A DNA stretch of 64,000 nucleotides from Ophiura sarsii (lineage: Eukaryota; Echinodermata; Ophiuroidea; Amphilepidida; Ophiuridae): positions 44,433,319 to 44,497,318 of the forward strand of contig CM069457.1 in the NCBI GenBank assembly GCA_035610835.1, in the 5' to 3' direction. The position numbers and the translations under genes were made by a program. The notes under the pieces are model-generated. The model did not search any database, was not told the DNA's origin, and saw only the letters and a list, made by a program, of their open reading frames with translations. Positions 47,957 to 60,866 of the stretch are shown piece by piece; the stretch's first letter is position 1; the number at the start of each line of letters is the position of its first letter.

Positions 47957-49505
47957 TTTATTTATTTATTTATAACAATAGGCTGAAGAGCCAGGACAAA
48001 CCCAATAGTGACAAGCACTAAATTAAAGGGATGCCCGAACATCAAAAATAAATAAAAAGGGACAGACAAAAAAAAATCACAAAAGGGGAACAAGACAAAT
48101 GAAAAGGAAAAACAAAAAGGGACCAGACGGATGAAACAAATGGAACTGGCTACAGGAGATGGTGGCAAACAGCAGTCTTGAAGGATGTTAAGGTAGTACT
48201 CTTGACAACAACATCAGGGAGATAGTCTGCAGAAAGGGGGATAAAGGGCACATCTGTTGAGGTTGCGAAGATTGGGTCTGGGATGGGGCTTGTACGGATT
48301 AGGAGACGAACAAAGGTGGTTGAAGATCTTGAAAAGATGGCAAAGAACAGCAGTATCACGACGCCTTGACAGGGGAGGGAGTTTAGAGTCCAGAAGGAGA
48401 TCCTTGTGGGAAAGATTCCAGGATTGGAGGATAACTCTAGAAGCAAACCGCTGCGTTGACTCAAGCCTGTTGGTCAAGGTAATGTTCAAAGGATGCCAAG
48501 TGATGCTGCCGTACTCAAGAATTGGACGAACAAAGGCCAAGTAAAGAATCCGGCGGGTAGAAGGAGAAGAACTGTTGAAAGCCCTATGGATGTAGCCAAT
48601 GGTTTTCCTCGCTTTCTTGCAGATGTAGTCAACATGCACATTCCAGGATAGATTGCTGGAAATATGAATGCCAAGAAATTTGACAGAGGACACCCTCTCA
48701 ATCGCCTGATTATTGATGTTTAGTTGCAGGTTGGGAAAGGGATCATTTTTGGTAGAAACCACCATCAACTTCGTCTTGCTGGCATTGGCGGTGAGGTGGT
48801 TGCTGGTGAACCATTGATGGATGGTGTCAATGTCAGATTGAAAGCTATCAATGTCGATGTCATGGGTGAGAGGTTTGTAGAGAGTGGTGTCATCTGCGAA
48901 GAGAACCAAGGAACTGTCGGGTGAGAACTTAGAAAGGCAAAGGTCATTAATATAGATAAGAAAGAGAAGAGGCCCAAGGACAGAACCCTGAGGAACACCA
49001 GAAAGAACAGGAACCGGATCCGAGGAGACACCATGGACGGACACTGACTGGGTTCTGTCAGATAGGTAGGACCTAAACCAACTGAGAAGAGGACCAGTGA
49101 TGCCAGCAGAGTGGATTTTAAGCAAAAGAGGACTGTGGGGGACTTTGTCGAAAGCCTTACTCAGATCGAATAAAGCAACAGCCACACTTTTACGTTTCTC
49201 AAGATGACCATACCAGTCATGCAGAGCGGTGAGGAGAGCATCAGATGTGGAAGACTTAGGAAGAAATCCAAATTGTTGCTTAGTCAGAACATTGTTGAGA
49301 TTTAGGTGGGCAAGGGTGTGTTTGTGAATAATCCTTTCCAGAAACTTGCAGACAATAGGTTGCAGAGATATTGGACGGTAATTGGAGACAGAGTGTCGAT
49401 CACCGGACTTGTAAATTGGAATTACACGAGAAAGTTTCCATGCTTTGGGTATAGCACCTGTGGTAATAGAGAGATTAAATATCCTGCACAAAATAGGTGA
49501 ACCAG
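47957..49505 (-). mobile_element. 5'-truncated non-LTR retrotransposon (CR1/Jockey-like)
   Basis: Contains most of a reverse transcriptase, a short 3' UTR and a 3' tail of ATAA repeats on the minus strand, the polarity expected for target-primed insertion. Flanked by 127-bp direct repeats. No endonuclease domain remains, so it is truncated at the 5' end. It sits between the two copies of receptor exon 1, in the same orientation as the gene. Confidence 0.85.
48214..49491 (-). pseudogene. LINE reverse transcriptase fragment
   Basis: 425 codons. RT blocks visible: IPIYKSGD, NYRPISL, LFDLSKAFDKV (first Asp), SGVPQGSVLGPLLFLIYIND and LFADDTTLY (catalytic Asp pair), then VKFLGI. The C-terminus leaves the coding frame near 48290: the expected ending (VVVKSTTLTSFK and a stop at about 48150) is in another frame. 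Truncated and frameshifted, so not autonomous. Confidence 0.85.
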
Positions 49506-49632
49506 AATTTTACACTAATCCTGTATAGACGTACCTGTAACCAAGTGATGACTATAGCTCAGGAACACTAACATCAACAATGTAAAGATTTCTGAAGGAA
49601 ACATCATGGCATCGTTATCGCTTAATGAAATA
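49506..49632. repeat. Right 127-bp direct repeat flanking the LINE (contains exon 1)
   Basis: Partner of 47830-47956. Begins exactly where the LINE 5' truncation ends. Confidence 0.9.
49535..49607 (-). CDS. Exon 1 (distal copy): duplicated signal-peptide exon
   Basis: Identical 73-nt coding exon with intact ATG and GTACGT donor, 1.68 kb upstream of the proximal copy and separated from it by a LINE. Either copy can splice in phase 1 to exon 2 and give the same protein. Which is used cannot be told from sequence. Confidence 0.7.
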
Positions 49633-49639
49633 CGATATC

Positions 49640-51140
49640 GTGACACCATCGATAATAAATAATCATGAATTTTAACGTCAGCTCAGAAAGTTCACTTCGC
49701 GAATGCGTTGAAAACGGAATGTCTATTACTTCCCTATATGACGAATGCTGTTTTGTTTGTTTACATTTATTTCCTTCTACTTTTATTAACATGTATTCTC
49801 AGTTCAGTGAACCAATAAGTGAACTTGAAACGCATTTGCAGACGATGCCGGATATGGACTCGTTTAATACGAATATTCACGATTAAATTATGCGTACGAG
49901 GTTACTTGATCAAACGAATGGGACTAACAGTTAATGACGGATTAAATTCAAAAATGATACTGACACTGACACTGGCGTTGGTTATCCAACTCCAGTGATG
50001 TTGGTTATCAAACTCCAGTGGTTTTAGGATGATATAATTTAATTCCAATGAGTGATGAATTTTCTCGGGTCATATAATCAAAATCCATTGTTACATTAAA
50101 ACCAACGGAGATTCAAAATGTACGGCCATTTATGTCCACCATCGTCTGGGCATTTGGACAGATAGGTGGTACACGCCCCCAATACGTGCAAAATCCCAAT
50201 ACGTGCAAATGTGCACGTGTATTGGTATTTCGCACGTGTTGGGCCGTAACAGACAGGTGCGCATGTAGTAATCCTGTACATAGGCCACTTTGAATAAATA
50301 AAAAAGCGCCCTCGATGTCTGGTTAGTGCGTGCTGTTACAGGTTTTTTTGTATAGGGATGTACGAGGGATGTATAGTATAGTATAGGGATATGGGGTATA
50401 TAATATAGGGATATGTATAGGGATGTCAAAGTAAAACTGATACGGTCCTATGTTTTAAAATCGACACCCTTCGCGTTGCATTTCCAGATTTGTACATTTT
50501 AAACCATCTGAGATTCAATTAAGCATATCGTCATAACTACTTGGTCTTAATCTAACTATTTTCTAAATGGAAATCTCACAAGGAATCCAAGTAGGCTATT
50601 GGAATTTCTATAGAAACTAATCAGGGGCACCCAACGAGGTTTCCAAATATCTGCTCCTCAGAAGTTTCGAATCTGGCTGTTTCTTTTTCCTCGTTGATTT
50701 CGGTTAGGGTTAAGACTAGGGTTACTGAAATATTGTTATAAATATAAAATAAAGGACCCCTCACCAGATCAACACTTTGATGCCCGTAAGGGGCATTTTG
50801 CTTAGTTGTTATCTTGAAAACAGTGAAAGGACTAATGAAAGTAAGTAATCAAGTTATAACATCAATGTAGCCTTTTCAATGGAATTGGCCAGTCAAGCGC
50901 TAGTAAGCCATGATGATTTAGGCCACTTTTACAAGAAACGTTTTGCTAAAAGCTTCAAATTTCATAGCTTCATAGAAGAAAACTTCTCAAAGCGAGTGCC
51001 TCATGTCATATGAATACTTTGAAATGTCTGATTATTCATTTCCAAGAGTTGTTTTTCTTTCCTAAAAGCAATACGCTTTATTATCTCTATTAATCGCATT
51101 CATATATCAACATGTATTGCATTACACTATTACAAACAAT
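49640..51140. other. Upstream of receptor exon 1; promoter not identified
   Basis: The transcription start should lie shortly beyond 49632. Short direct repeats (TATAGGGATATG at 50380-50420). No recognisable core promoter or gene. Confidence 0.45.
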
Positions 51141-51143
51141 ATA

Positions 51144-52157
51144 CGAGGGTCATTCAACAAGTTCTACCTTCTACCTCATAACTTTGCTATTATGTAAGCC
51201 AGTCGTATGAAAAATTCCACAAGTGTAGCTCTGAATATCAGCTACAAATTCATATTATATTGGTCCGATTACTGGTTGTACTTTTCTGGAGATGCAATGA
51301 AAACCAAACGTCCATTTAGTGCGACGGAAACGTATAGAAAACAGCCAAATGTCTCATAAGTGCTATTAATTTGGCCAATTCTAAGAGACAGGACGTACTT
51401 ATAAGTAAAAAAACCCGTTCTAAATTACAAATATCTCTTGAACAGAATATAAGCAATAACACTACTGATCTTTTTATGGAAAAGCAAATATGACTTTTGG
51501 TTCTCTAGGGTAGGGTTTAACATTAAATGAATAGAACCAGACCAGGACAGCTATTCATTTAATGTTAAACCCTACCCTAGAGAACCAAAAGTCATATTTG
51601 CTTTTCATAAGAACTAAGAGATCTTCATTAAACTGGACTAAATAGAGGGATTTTAAGCCCGTGATTTCAAGTCTCTCGAAGAGATAATTTTCTATCACTG
51701 ACTACCTGATTGAATATTCTATAGGTTGCATATAAGGAAAACTCATAAAGTTACTATTATGTTAAGATTTAATATTCGAGGCATCACTGTGGCTTGACTT
51801 GTAACAACGAAAATGTGTCTGAATAGCAGTAGTTAAGTATGCTTAATGCGAAGCAATACATTCGAGTTGATATTATACTTTTTGCAAGCCTACAAAGGTT
51901 AATATTGCCTACCGTGAATCTGATTGATACAGGATAATACAGTATTATTATTTAAATCGGGCCATTATGTCTTATCGTACACTATTTCTCTCTCTGGCTT
52001 TGACAGCATCATAATAAAAATGAAACAGGTATCAATTATCATTTACTATAAAAGTGTAGCTAGGATTCAGAGCTATAATTATGACAAATATCATGAGGCT
52101 GACATTCATATTAGCGATGTTATGAGCGAGGAGGTAGAATTTATTGAATGACCCTCG
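51144..52157. mobile_element. Mariner-like nonautonomous element, TA target
   Basis: Inverted termini CGAGGGTCATTCAACAAGTT and CGAGGGTCATTCAATAAATT flanked by TA. About 1 kb without transposase; contains a perfect 56-bp palindrome. Confidence 0.85.
51479..51606. repeat. Perfect palindrome with 56-bp arms
   Basis: Arms 51479-51534 and 51551-51606 are exact complements around a 16-nt centre. It lies inside the mariner-like element. Confidence 0.92.
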
Positions 52158-52165
52158 TAGTTTAC

Positions 52166-53160
52166 CTATACTAGCGGCGTACCCTCGCTACGCTCGGGTC
52201 CCCGCTAGATAGATATGATATTCCACATTACCTACCTCTGAAACCACATAAATCTCCTCATCACCACCAAAACAGGTTGATTTATAACCATATCCCTTCT
52301 AAAGGCATTATAAACCCCCTATAACCCCCCCCCCCCAAAAAAAAAAAAATCTGGTTGACTTATAACCATGTCCCTCCTAAACCATTTACCGTGGCTACTT
52401 TATTAACCCCTACCTCTCAAACCGCATCAAGTTAACCCTATCCTAAAACATTTCTCGTGGTTACGCTCGGATCCCCGCTAGATGTTTATACCACTACCTA
52501 CCTCTGAAACCACATAAACCCCCTACAACACCCCCAAACCAGGTTAATTTATAACCATATCCCTTCTAAAGGCATTATAAACCCCCTACAACCCCTCCCC
52601 ACCCCAATCAGGTTGAATTATAACCATATCCCTCCTAAACCATTTACCGTGTTTACTTTATTAACCCCTACCTCTCAAACCGCATCAAGTTAACCCTCGG
52701 TTAACCCTCGGTAAACCTCGGTAAACCCCCCCCCCCCCCCCCCCTGCAACTACACCAACCAGGTGGATTTATAATCATCACCCTCACTAACCATTTCCAG
52801 CAGCTACTTCATTAACTCTTATCCCTATCCTAAAACATTTCCCGTGGTTTTACCCCAGCCCCCCTCCCCCATGCACACACCCAAACCAGTTTGATTTATA
52901 ATCACAACCCTCCCTAAACCATTTCCCGTGGCTACTTCATTAACCCTCGGTCCCTTAGATTGTTTGGCATGCCAACTTAAAGTGAAGAAATCAGATTGCT
53001 TCATTAACCCCCGCAAAACGCTACTTGTACCATTATAACCCTAGGCCTATCCTAAACCATTTCCCGTGGTTTTACACCGGCCGCCCCCCCCCCCCCCCTC
53101 CACCCCTTCCCCCAACATCACACCAAATACCCTACTACAGGCCTATACCCATTTCCCGTG
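52166..53160. repeat. Degenerate tandem array, CA/CT-rich
   Basis: The words AAACCATTTCCCGTGG and TTCATTAACCC recur about eight times (52380, 52637, 52787, 52836, 52918, 53052, 53148) at irregular 50-150 bp spacing, separated by poly(C) runs. Confidence 0.65.
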
Positions 53161-53816
53161 TGGCTTCTGCGCCATGTGTAGGGGTGCGTGTGCCGCGCGG
53201 CAGTCAGCCAAACATGCACAAACATGCACGCGACGCGTTACCAGGGTAAGATTACGCTGTAGTGCGCGCAACGCACAATGTTGTTCAATTCTAGTGGCAT
53301 TGATGAGCCAAATCTGAGAGGTTTTTTGCAAATAACAAATAAACACACACACAAACAAACACACACCGTTTCCAGATTTATAGTAAGAGTAAGATACTTG
53401 TAGCTTACAATAGTAGATGTAGAAAAAGAACATTAAATATAATTGATCATTACTCTTTACATAATTTATTGAGAAACTATGCGAAAATGTGTTTTCAAGA
53501 TTCCTAGAGTTAATGGCACACATAACGATTACAAGAGAATGTCGAACAAGACGATGGGCAGGCAAAGAAGATACCATGTGCAAGACCAGGATGCATAGCG
53601 TAAATGTTGTGCCCAGAGGGCTTTGTCACAGACTAATCCAACAACGTGTCAGAGTATCACCTCCTGTATACAGGGTACGAATAGGCATAACTTGACCCCA
53701 GATTTGAAGAGGATTTGAAGAAGTGTTTTTTTAAAACAATGACTGATCTATTAACAATAAAGGACCAAATACAACTAATATCAGCTGTGATACTAAGCAT
53801 GGTTTTTTTTGTTTAA

Positions 53817-54650
53817 AGGGGGGTCTAGGTTGATTTGCACCAATTTTGAAAACAGATTTTCTCAATGTTACCGTGGGCTTACCCCTTAGAGCCATATATC
53901 AAATTGTAGCTTAGGTAACAGTGTTTTAAAAAATTGCGCGTTATTTTGATCTGGTTGCTATGGTAACCAGACAAGGCCTCTGATTGGCTAAACACGGGAA
54001 CAAACGTAACTAGAAAACTAAATGTTGCATGTTCACCATACTTTGGTAGATGATGTATGGGAACAATGCGCACGAACCATTGAAGCCGGATTTTGTATAT
54101 GGTTGCCATGGTAACCAGAAACTGACCAAACAGGTAAGTGTACGTTATAATTAAAATTTGGAAAGATAAATTGAAAATCCGGCTTCATTGGTTCATTCCT
54201 CTATTCAAGCTAATCCATTCCAAATATCACCCTGATAGTACGAGGTTTCGTTGAGATATCGTGCAAAACGTATGCAAAATATTAAAATTGGCGAGAGAAA
54301 AAAAGGTTGACATTTTGGATAAAAATAGTTGTTCAATTATGGAAGATTTAGACAAATTTTGAGCCATTTTGGGTGAAAAAAGCAATTATATTAGCATTTT
54401 TATTGATTTTTAAAGATAAATGGCTTAAAAATAGCCGGGTGAGAAAAAAAGGAAATACATAAGAAATTACGTTGACTTCGAAATGTTGATGATTTGATGT
54501 GCAATTAATTATTTTAATATTTTAATAAATAAATGTTGATGAAATGTTACAATTATATGATCAAAAAATAATTAAAACTGAAAATGCTTAAAATCGCAGA
54601 GTGAGCGTTTTCTACATACAAATGTATACAAAACACCACCGATATTTTGA
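53817..54650. mobile_element. Second copy of the TTAA-type element, right end lost
   Basis: Aligns with 44862-45600 (GGGGTCTAGGTTGAT, CTCAATGTTACCGTGG, AAGGCCTCTGATTGG). Matching ends near 54650, so the right terminus is missing. Confidence 0.75.
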
Positions 54651-54659
54651 ATAAGTCAA

Positions 54660-57600
54660 TCACAAGGCGTGTTGGTATTCACAGCAATTACAATAGGAAA
54701 AGAGATTCTATTGTCTTTGCGGTTATGTTTTCAATAGTTTTCGTTTAATCAGAGATAGCCTATAACAAACATTATTGAGTTTTAACAAAATGTTGACCAA
54801 AGTATTTTGAAACTTGTTATTTTAATCGAACTGATATGAGAGAAGTCTGAGAGAAAACAGATCTTATCTTTAAACAGTTTGTGCTTTGGCAACTTACCAG
54901 GCAAAGTGCATAGTCCATTTTTATGAATATATTTGTGCAATACTGAGCTATATTATAATATTGTTAAATGCTTTGCATGCAATATCGCTTAATTTATCAG
55001 AGATTTAACAAAAAACATGATATATTGGTATACATTGCAACAGTTACACAGTGTGCTGTGTTATATTATAGTAGTATTAACATCCACCACCAAACTTGGA
55101 ACACTTTGGATTACGCGTCTTTTCTTAAATATGTTGTAAATCTGGCGTGGAATATGATATTGTCGTGAAAACATCACCAGGTATGAATAAGTATATCTAC
55201 TCTCAGAAACAATTAAAACAATTACCAATTATATACAAGAAGTGTTTTTCTTGATTTTTTGAAAACGGGACCTGACTATTTTGACTCACCCTGTAGTTTC
55301 GAATTCACGGGCAAACTGAACTGAACTGCAGAACAATTAATTTAATCAATCGAACCAGTAGTGCTTTATCAATATTACTAATCTCTGCTATATGAATCTG
55401 TGTTTGCCTCTAACGAGGATGGATAACAGCGTTGTGATGCGGTTACATCTGCAGTTACATATGTAAACAAGTTTAAGCTTAAAACTGTATTTGTTATATT
55501 CTTAGCAAGCCAACTTGTTCAAATGGCATCATGGACATACTTGAATTGTTCACAAAATAATTCAAACATCGTAGCCTATAAGTTAACATATCCGTTATAA
55601 TATGTTTTTAATAATGGTTACATATTGTTATCATTTTAATTTGGGTCCAAATCACACTCACTCACCCTGTATAGATCTATACATCTTATACACTACGAAC
55701 TCTTAGGGTAATACAAATAAAGTATCTAAGAGCTTACACATCCCGTTTATAACGTTATGTATGAATTTTTTTCAAAAATCAAACAAACAAAAACACTAGG
55801 ACTTTGAAGACCTATAAAACTTTGACTTAAGACTACAATATAAGACCTAGCAAGCTCCGGCTTTTTAGCCTAAAGTTAAGGCTGATGATAAGCACATAAT
55901 CTAGGTCCTATAATATATAGGTTTAAATGTCTATTTCTATAGTCCTTGGGTCTTATCTATGTCTTTGTTTCACTATTACATGTCATATGCGTTAAGGTGA
56001 TAGGTCTTAGTTTAATACACAACATAGAATCTAGTATCGTCATAGATGAAGATAATACATGTCATATATACAAAACAACGATGTTTATCATTTAAATTTA
56101 TAATTCTAAATTATACTATATAATAACGTAAATTATTTGAAATATGTGCAACAAATTCCTTTGCTCTTTTATTGTTCATAATGAGACAAAACTGTGCATA
56201 CCATTAAAGTCATTCGGCCATTAAAATCATATCGGATGAATGTGGCTATTTGACTAACTATTTTCCATCCTTAGAGCACTGTTTAGAATTATAATTAGTT
56301 TTAACTAAAGGTTTGGCTCTTGTGTAAAATAGCACCCCTCTCCTAAAATGACAAATATAAGAAAGAGGGACCTAAGCGTATATTTTATGAAACGTGCTGG
56401 GATCGGGAGGTCCAGGGTTCAAATTCCTGTCGAGTAAAATCCGAAATTTATCAACAGTGATCAATGTAATACTCATATCATAGTCTCCAAAAACAGACGC
56501 TATTACCATATTACTTTGATGACTATCGCGTAAGTATTAACTACAAATCACATTTACCTTTGAGCCATACATACTAGTTTTGCAGTACGACCTGTAACAC
56601 AAGTGTAACACAATTCAGGTGACCCTTTACCTGGTCAAAACCATGTTTGACTTATGTCACGAGGTATTAGTGTATTGGTGTCATATACTTGAGGGGAGGT
56701 TCTCTGTCCATTACGGTTCCGTTCCCTTTATATTCTGAGATTTTTTTGACAACGGATATACATACATACATACATATGAGATTTTATAAAGCGCTATTTC
56801 ATTTAGATCACGGCGCTGGCAGCAAACAAACAAAACAAAAAGGTACAATCCACAAACAAATCAAAATGTACCAATAAAAACTAGTACTACATGTATACAG
56901 AAAGAACAATTACGTAGGAAACAGATGAGTCTTCAGTTGTTTTTTGAAAACTTGTAAGGATTCACAGAGTCTGATGTTGTTGGGTAGATCATTCCATAGT
57001 TTAGGACCAGCAATAGTGAAAGATTTATTTGATTTATTATACCACGCCTGTGTATTTTCTAGGATCGCTGGCCAATCACTGCTCAATGCCCCACCGCGCC
57101 ATGGGCGGTATCCTGGTTTGGTACTAGCATGGTATTAGTGGGGACTTTAGAAACGTAATTATTACAGTTGTTGCTGTTTTTCTTGTGTTAATGTTCATAA
57201 ATAAATAATGTTCATATTGTTTGCTGGTCGAACGAGTGAAATCCATAGGATATTTACGAAATTAGCTAAAAGTATTCTGACAGAAATTGTTCAAAGTTTA
57301 CCCATACACAAGTTTATTAGATTCAATTAAATTGGATAATTTTCTGGGTGGAAAAAAGCCCAAAGCCTTACTTTTGAAAGTTGTTGTGTTGAGAAATTCA
57401 CACGTTAACTTCAGTTTGTCATTGGAATTAGTACTATTTCAAATTTAGTCAAAGTCAAAAGTTCAAAATTCAAAAACAGGATCAGATTTAAGTTTTAAAA
57501 CTTAGCCTAATGTGGCTGAAAGTCACCGCGTGTGTCAATTCACGTGGCTAGATTGTAGACAGACTGCCTCAGGGTCTTCCCAGCCTGCGGTCAATGTGTT

Positions 57601-57850
57601 GAATTGAACAATTATTGGGTGGATTTTTTAGCCCAACACGCGACTATTCAATGTTCTTGCATTAAGAAATTCAATGTTTGAACTTGAATTGATTTAAAAA
57701 CTAGTGTGATTTCAGATTTTGTCAAATATAAAGTTAAAAAGAAATTACAATTATATAGCATATTTTAGTTTAGAATGTAGCCCAAATAGGGCTAAACACC
57801 GACATACTTTGCCAATAAGGAACATAGCAGGAGTGTTGCAGCGTGGTTAT
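54660..57850. other. Intergenic DNA, no gene seen
   Basis: AT-rich, with CACCCTGTA words near 55290 and 55665 (mariner-type ends). No supported coding region. Confidence 0.55.
56389..56450 (+). other. B-box-like word, possible SINE fragment
   Basis: GGTCCAGGGTTCAAATTCC followed by TCCGAAAT; a related block at 58531-58580 has GGTCCCGGTTCGAATCCC and TCCGAAAT. No A box or cloverleaf at either site. Confidence 0.3.
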
Positions 57851-57859
57851 GCACTTATA

Positions 57860-58300
57860 AATTGCATCCCCGGCCCCGGGGGACCCGGGGATAGGGGGGA
57901 TTAGGGCCTGGACGTACAAATTACCCATGTGAAGTCCCGGGTACAATCGTGTACGGTCCCCGCAGGGACCGGTCGGGCACCATTATTTTGTACGTCCCCG
58001 CTACAGTCCCGACCCCCCTTGGCCGGACAAAGTGTACAGTCCTGGCTACCAAATTACCCAGGACAAAGTATTCACCCGGCTACAGTCCCAAGGTCGCTTA
58101 TTTCTTTCTGCAACCATAACGGAATGCATTTCTATGTGTTCCCTATGTGTTATTAGGCTTATTTCGTCAGGCGCATCGCATATCTAGCTTATTTATAGCA
58201 AGCGCGTACCCCGCTTAGCCGGGCATCATTTTGTGTACACTCGTGTACGATCCCCGCATGGTCCCGCCATGCCCCGGTCCCCGGGGCCGGGCTTGCAATT
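57860..58300. mobile_element. GC-rich foldback element
   Basis: Left AATTGCATCCCCGGCCCCGG pairs with right CCGGGGCCGGGCTTGCAATT. Much richer in C and G than its AT-rich surroundings. Noncoding. Confidence 0.75.
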
Positions 58301-59329
58301 GATAAGTACATTACAGCGAGTGCCTTTTCGGGTCGTCTATACAGTTGGCCCAGGGTGTATCACCCCCATTCACACCATGTTCACACACAAATACTAGCAT
58401 GATAGCCAATCCAATATGTCAGCCTCTGTCAGACCATGGTCAGACAATATCTGAAACTTGGCTCAAACTATACAGGACGATGGAACGTAATGCGGTCTAT
58501 ATACACTGATACGCTCAACATTTGTTTTGGAAGGTCCCGGTTCGAATCCCGACAGGTGCTCCGAAATGTTGCTGTTATATAGCGGTGAGTTGTTACATTA
58601 TGTACAGGCGGTACGTGACAAGTAAGTCGAGCTTCATACAATAAGCTTGAAACATAAACACTAATTTACAAATGCAAATTCAAAAATCTCATAAATATAT
58701 TGCCACAATAATTGTAAAATATATTTGTGTAAGCTATAATGCTATTATCAATGGGCTTTGTAAACAAGGTATAGGCTAATTAAAAAACAACCGAAATGAG
58801 TCTATAATAGAAAGCAAATCTACAAAATAGTGTGCTTAGTGGAGTAACCAATTCCCATACCTTAACGAACACATCATTAGTGTAAGGTTTGTTGAATGCT
58901 TATACCACTATTAATACTCGTCGGAATATATTCAAAATAATACGATCCTAAATTATAGTAATAATGAAATATCTGCAACATTATGACAACATTTCAAACG
59001 ATATCAAGCTCCGAAGTGAAGGTGACTTTTATTCTAAACAACAACTATCACACCCGAGTTATTACCCCCCGGGGGAGGGGGTTACTTTCGCCAAAATCGT
59101 ACGTGGATGTGCCTGCCGGACTTCGAAAATGTGACTTTCCCTATACCAATTTTGTTGGCTAATTTCCAACCCATCAATATACCAAATTTTGTAAGAAAAG
59201 CACCCAATTTTGCATACATTGGACGCTTTTTCCAAAAATGCCTCAAAATACGCCCAATTTATGCCAATTGGGCGCTTTGGTCTGTGATGGAAACCACCCC
59301 ATCGCTATACCAATTTTTGCGAAAAGGCA

Positions 59330-59405
59330 CCCCAAAAGGGAGGCACCCCAAAAGGGAGGCACCCCAAAAGGGAGGCACCCCAAAAGGGAGGCACCCCAAA
59401 AGGGA
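59330..59405 (+). repeat. 16-bp minisatellite, about 5 copies
   Basis: Unit CACCCCAAAAGGGAGG. Three units make a 16-residue pattern, so several frames are open across it by chance. Confidence 0.92.
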
Positions 59406-60040
59406 GGCACATATACGTATACCATATCAGTGTGAGAACCCCCCCCCCCCCCCGCCCCCGGGGGGTTATTACACATGTTGGGTAAATAAAACCTGCAAAA
59501 ATGGAAATCATAAATCTTGTTTTCGAAACCATGATACCAATTGGATTGTATTAAACCTTTAGAAATACAGATTTGACAAGGACAATGTGTGATCAAATTA
59601 AGTCAGTCACAACAGTTATTTGTAATTAGTATGTTTGTTCGCACCATGTTTGAAAAGTTCCAAATGTCCACTAAAAACAAGATGGCTTCTTTCCAAAATT
59701 GCAGTTCTTTTACTCACCAGGTATTTAGATGAACCGTACGTGGTATAAATACCATTGACAAATGTACCTGAGATTAATGCAAACGTTGCCATGTCTGAAT
59801 AAATTTATCCGAAATGTTACTCTACTAAGCAGTGACGTAAATTTCAACATTTACTTTATTTTGTATATGTATTATGTACAAATGACGCAGTGTCATCACT
59901 CACAGTATCGTGGAAGTGAAACAGATCATTGAGAATCTTTTCGCTGGGTGCAGTTGATATATTATTCCGGTATCATCAGTATGGTGTAGATATCATAGAA
60001 CAAGTTACTTTTACTTTGGAGCCCGGCGTTATAACATATA

Positions 60041-60487
60041 CACTCGGCAAAAGAAGTTCTTGGACACTTAAATTAAATTAATATTTAATAGAATATATAT
60101 AATTATATATATGATTATATATATATAATTGTATATCAAAATAAGCAGAAAGTAATCCTCTAACAGCTTAACATGGAATTTAGACATGATCCCTCATGCA
60201 TAGCAGATCCCATTCACTTGACAATGGCAAGAAGATTGCACAAAATTGGATAATCCCTCCATTCAAATGACTGTAAATGCTCATTTCTTGCAATTTCCTT
60301 TTACGCACCTTACCATTGCTTAATGAATGTGCTCAGCCATGCATGAATGCGTACATCTTAATTTCATACAGACATGATAGAGAATTATTGTCTGCTTATT
60401 TTGACATGCAATTGTTTAATTTATATTAAATATTTATGTGAAATATTTGAACTTCAATGAGTGTCCAGGAACTTCTTTTGACGAGTG
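60041..60487. mobile_element. TA-flanked MITE with ~30-bp inverted termini
   Basis: CACTCGGCAAAAGAAGTTCT on the left and CACTCGTCAAAAGAAGTTCC inverted on the right, with TA outside both ends. 447 bp, noncoding. Confidence 0.85.
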
Positions 60488-60836
60488 TATAACAGCCTTA
60501 TCCAATATCAAACACAAATTTAACAAATATAATAATTAAAATGTATATGCCATTGGTAATATTGGAATATCCTACATTAATAAAACAATCTTCTGAGTAT
60601 ATACGATTATTTGAGCCTCCTGGGAATGCCGTATCACAAGTATATATAGATAAGGTATTTAAAATCGCAGATCAGCCTTACTTAATATCAAGAATACACC
60701 TAGCACATAAAGTCCCTGCTCAGGTGCTTTGAGGTTGACTAATTCAAAATATATAATCGGTACCAAAAATCTGAGATATACATTAAATTAGCAAATTTCT
60801 TCTCCGCAGTTTGATACCTCATTCAACAAAATCGAA

Positions 60837-60866
60837 CTATTAAAGTGTCAAAGGACACTTTAATAG
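60837..60866. repeat. Perfect hairpin at the kinase stop codon
   Basis: 13-nt arms (CTATTAAAGTGTC and its complement) around AAAG. The kinase stop codon TAA lies in one arm. Confidence 0.85.

Noticed and set aside
53143..53583. 146-codon minus frame
   Set aside because: Crosses a degenerate tandem array and CA repeats; no family features or splice context.
44967..54109. Similar minus frames in the two TTAA-type elements as a conserved gene
   Set aside because: Both are short and within noncoding repeat copies; similarity follows from the repeat itself.
58531..58580. tRNA gene from GGTTCGAATCC
   Set aside because: Only a B-box-like word; no A box or cloverleaf upstream.
59107..59562. 151-codon plus frame and overlapping minus frames
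   Set aside because: Created by a 16-bp minisatellite and C runs; several frames are open at once.
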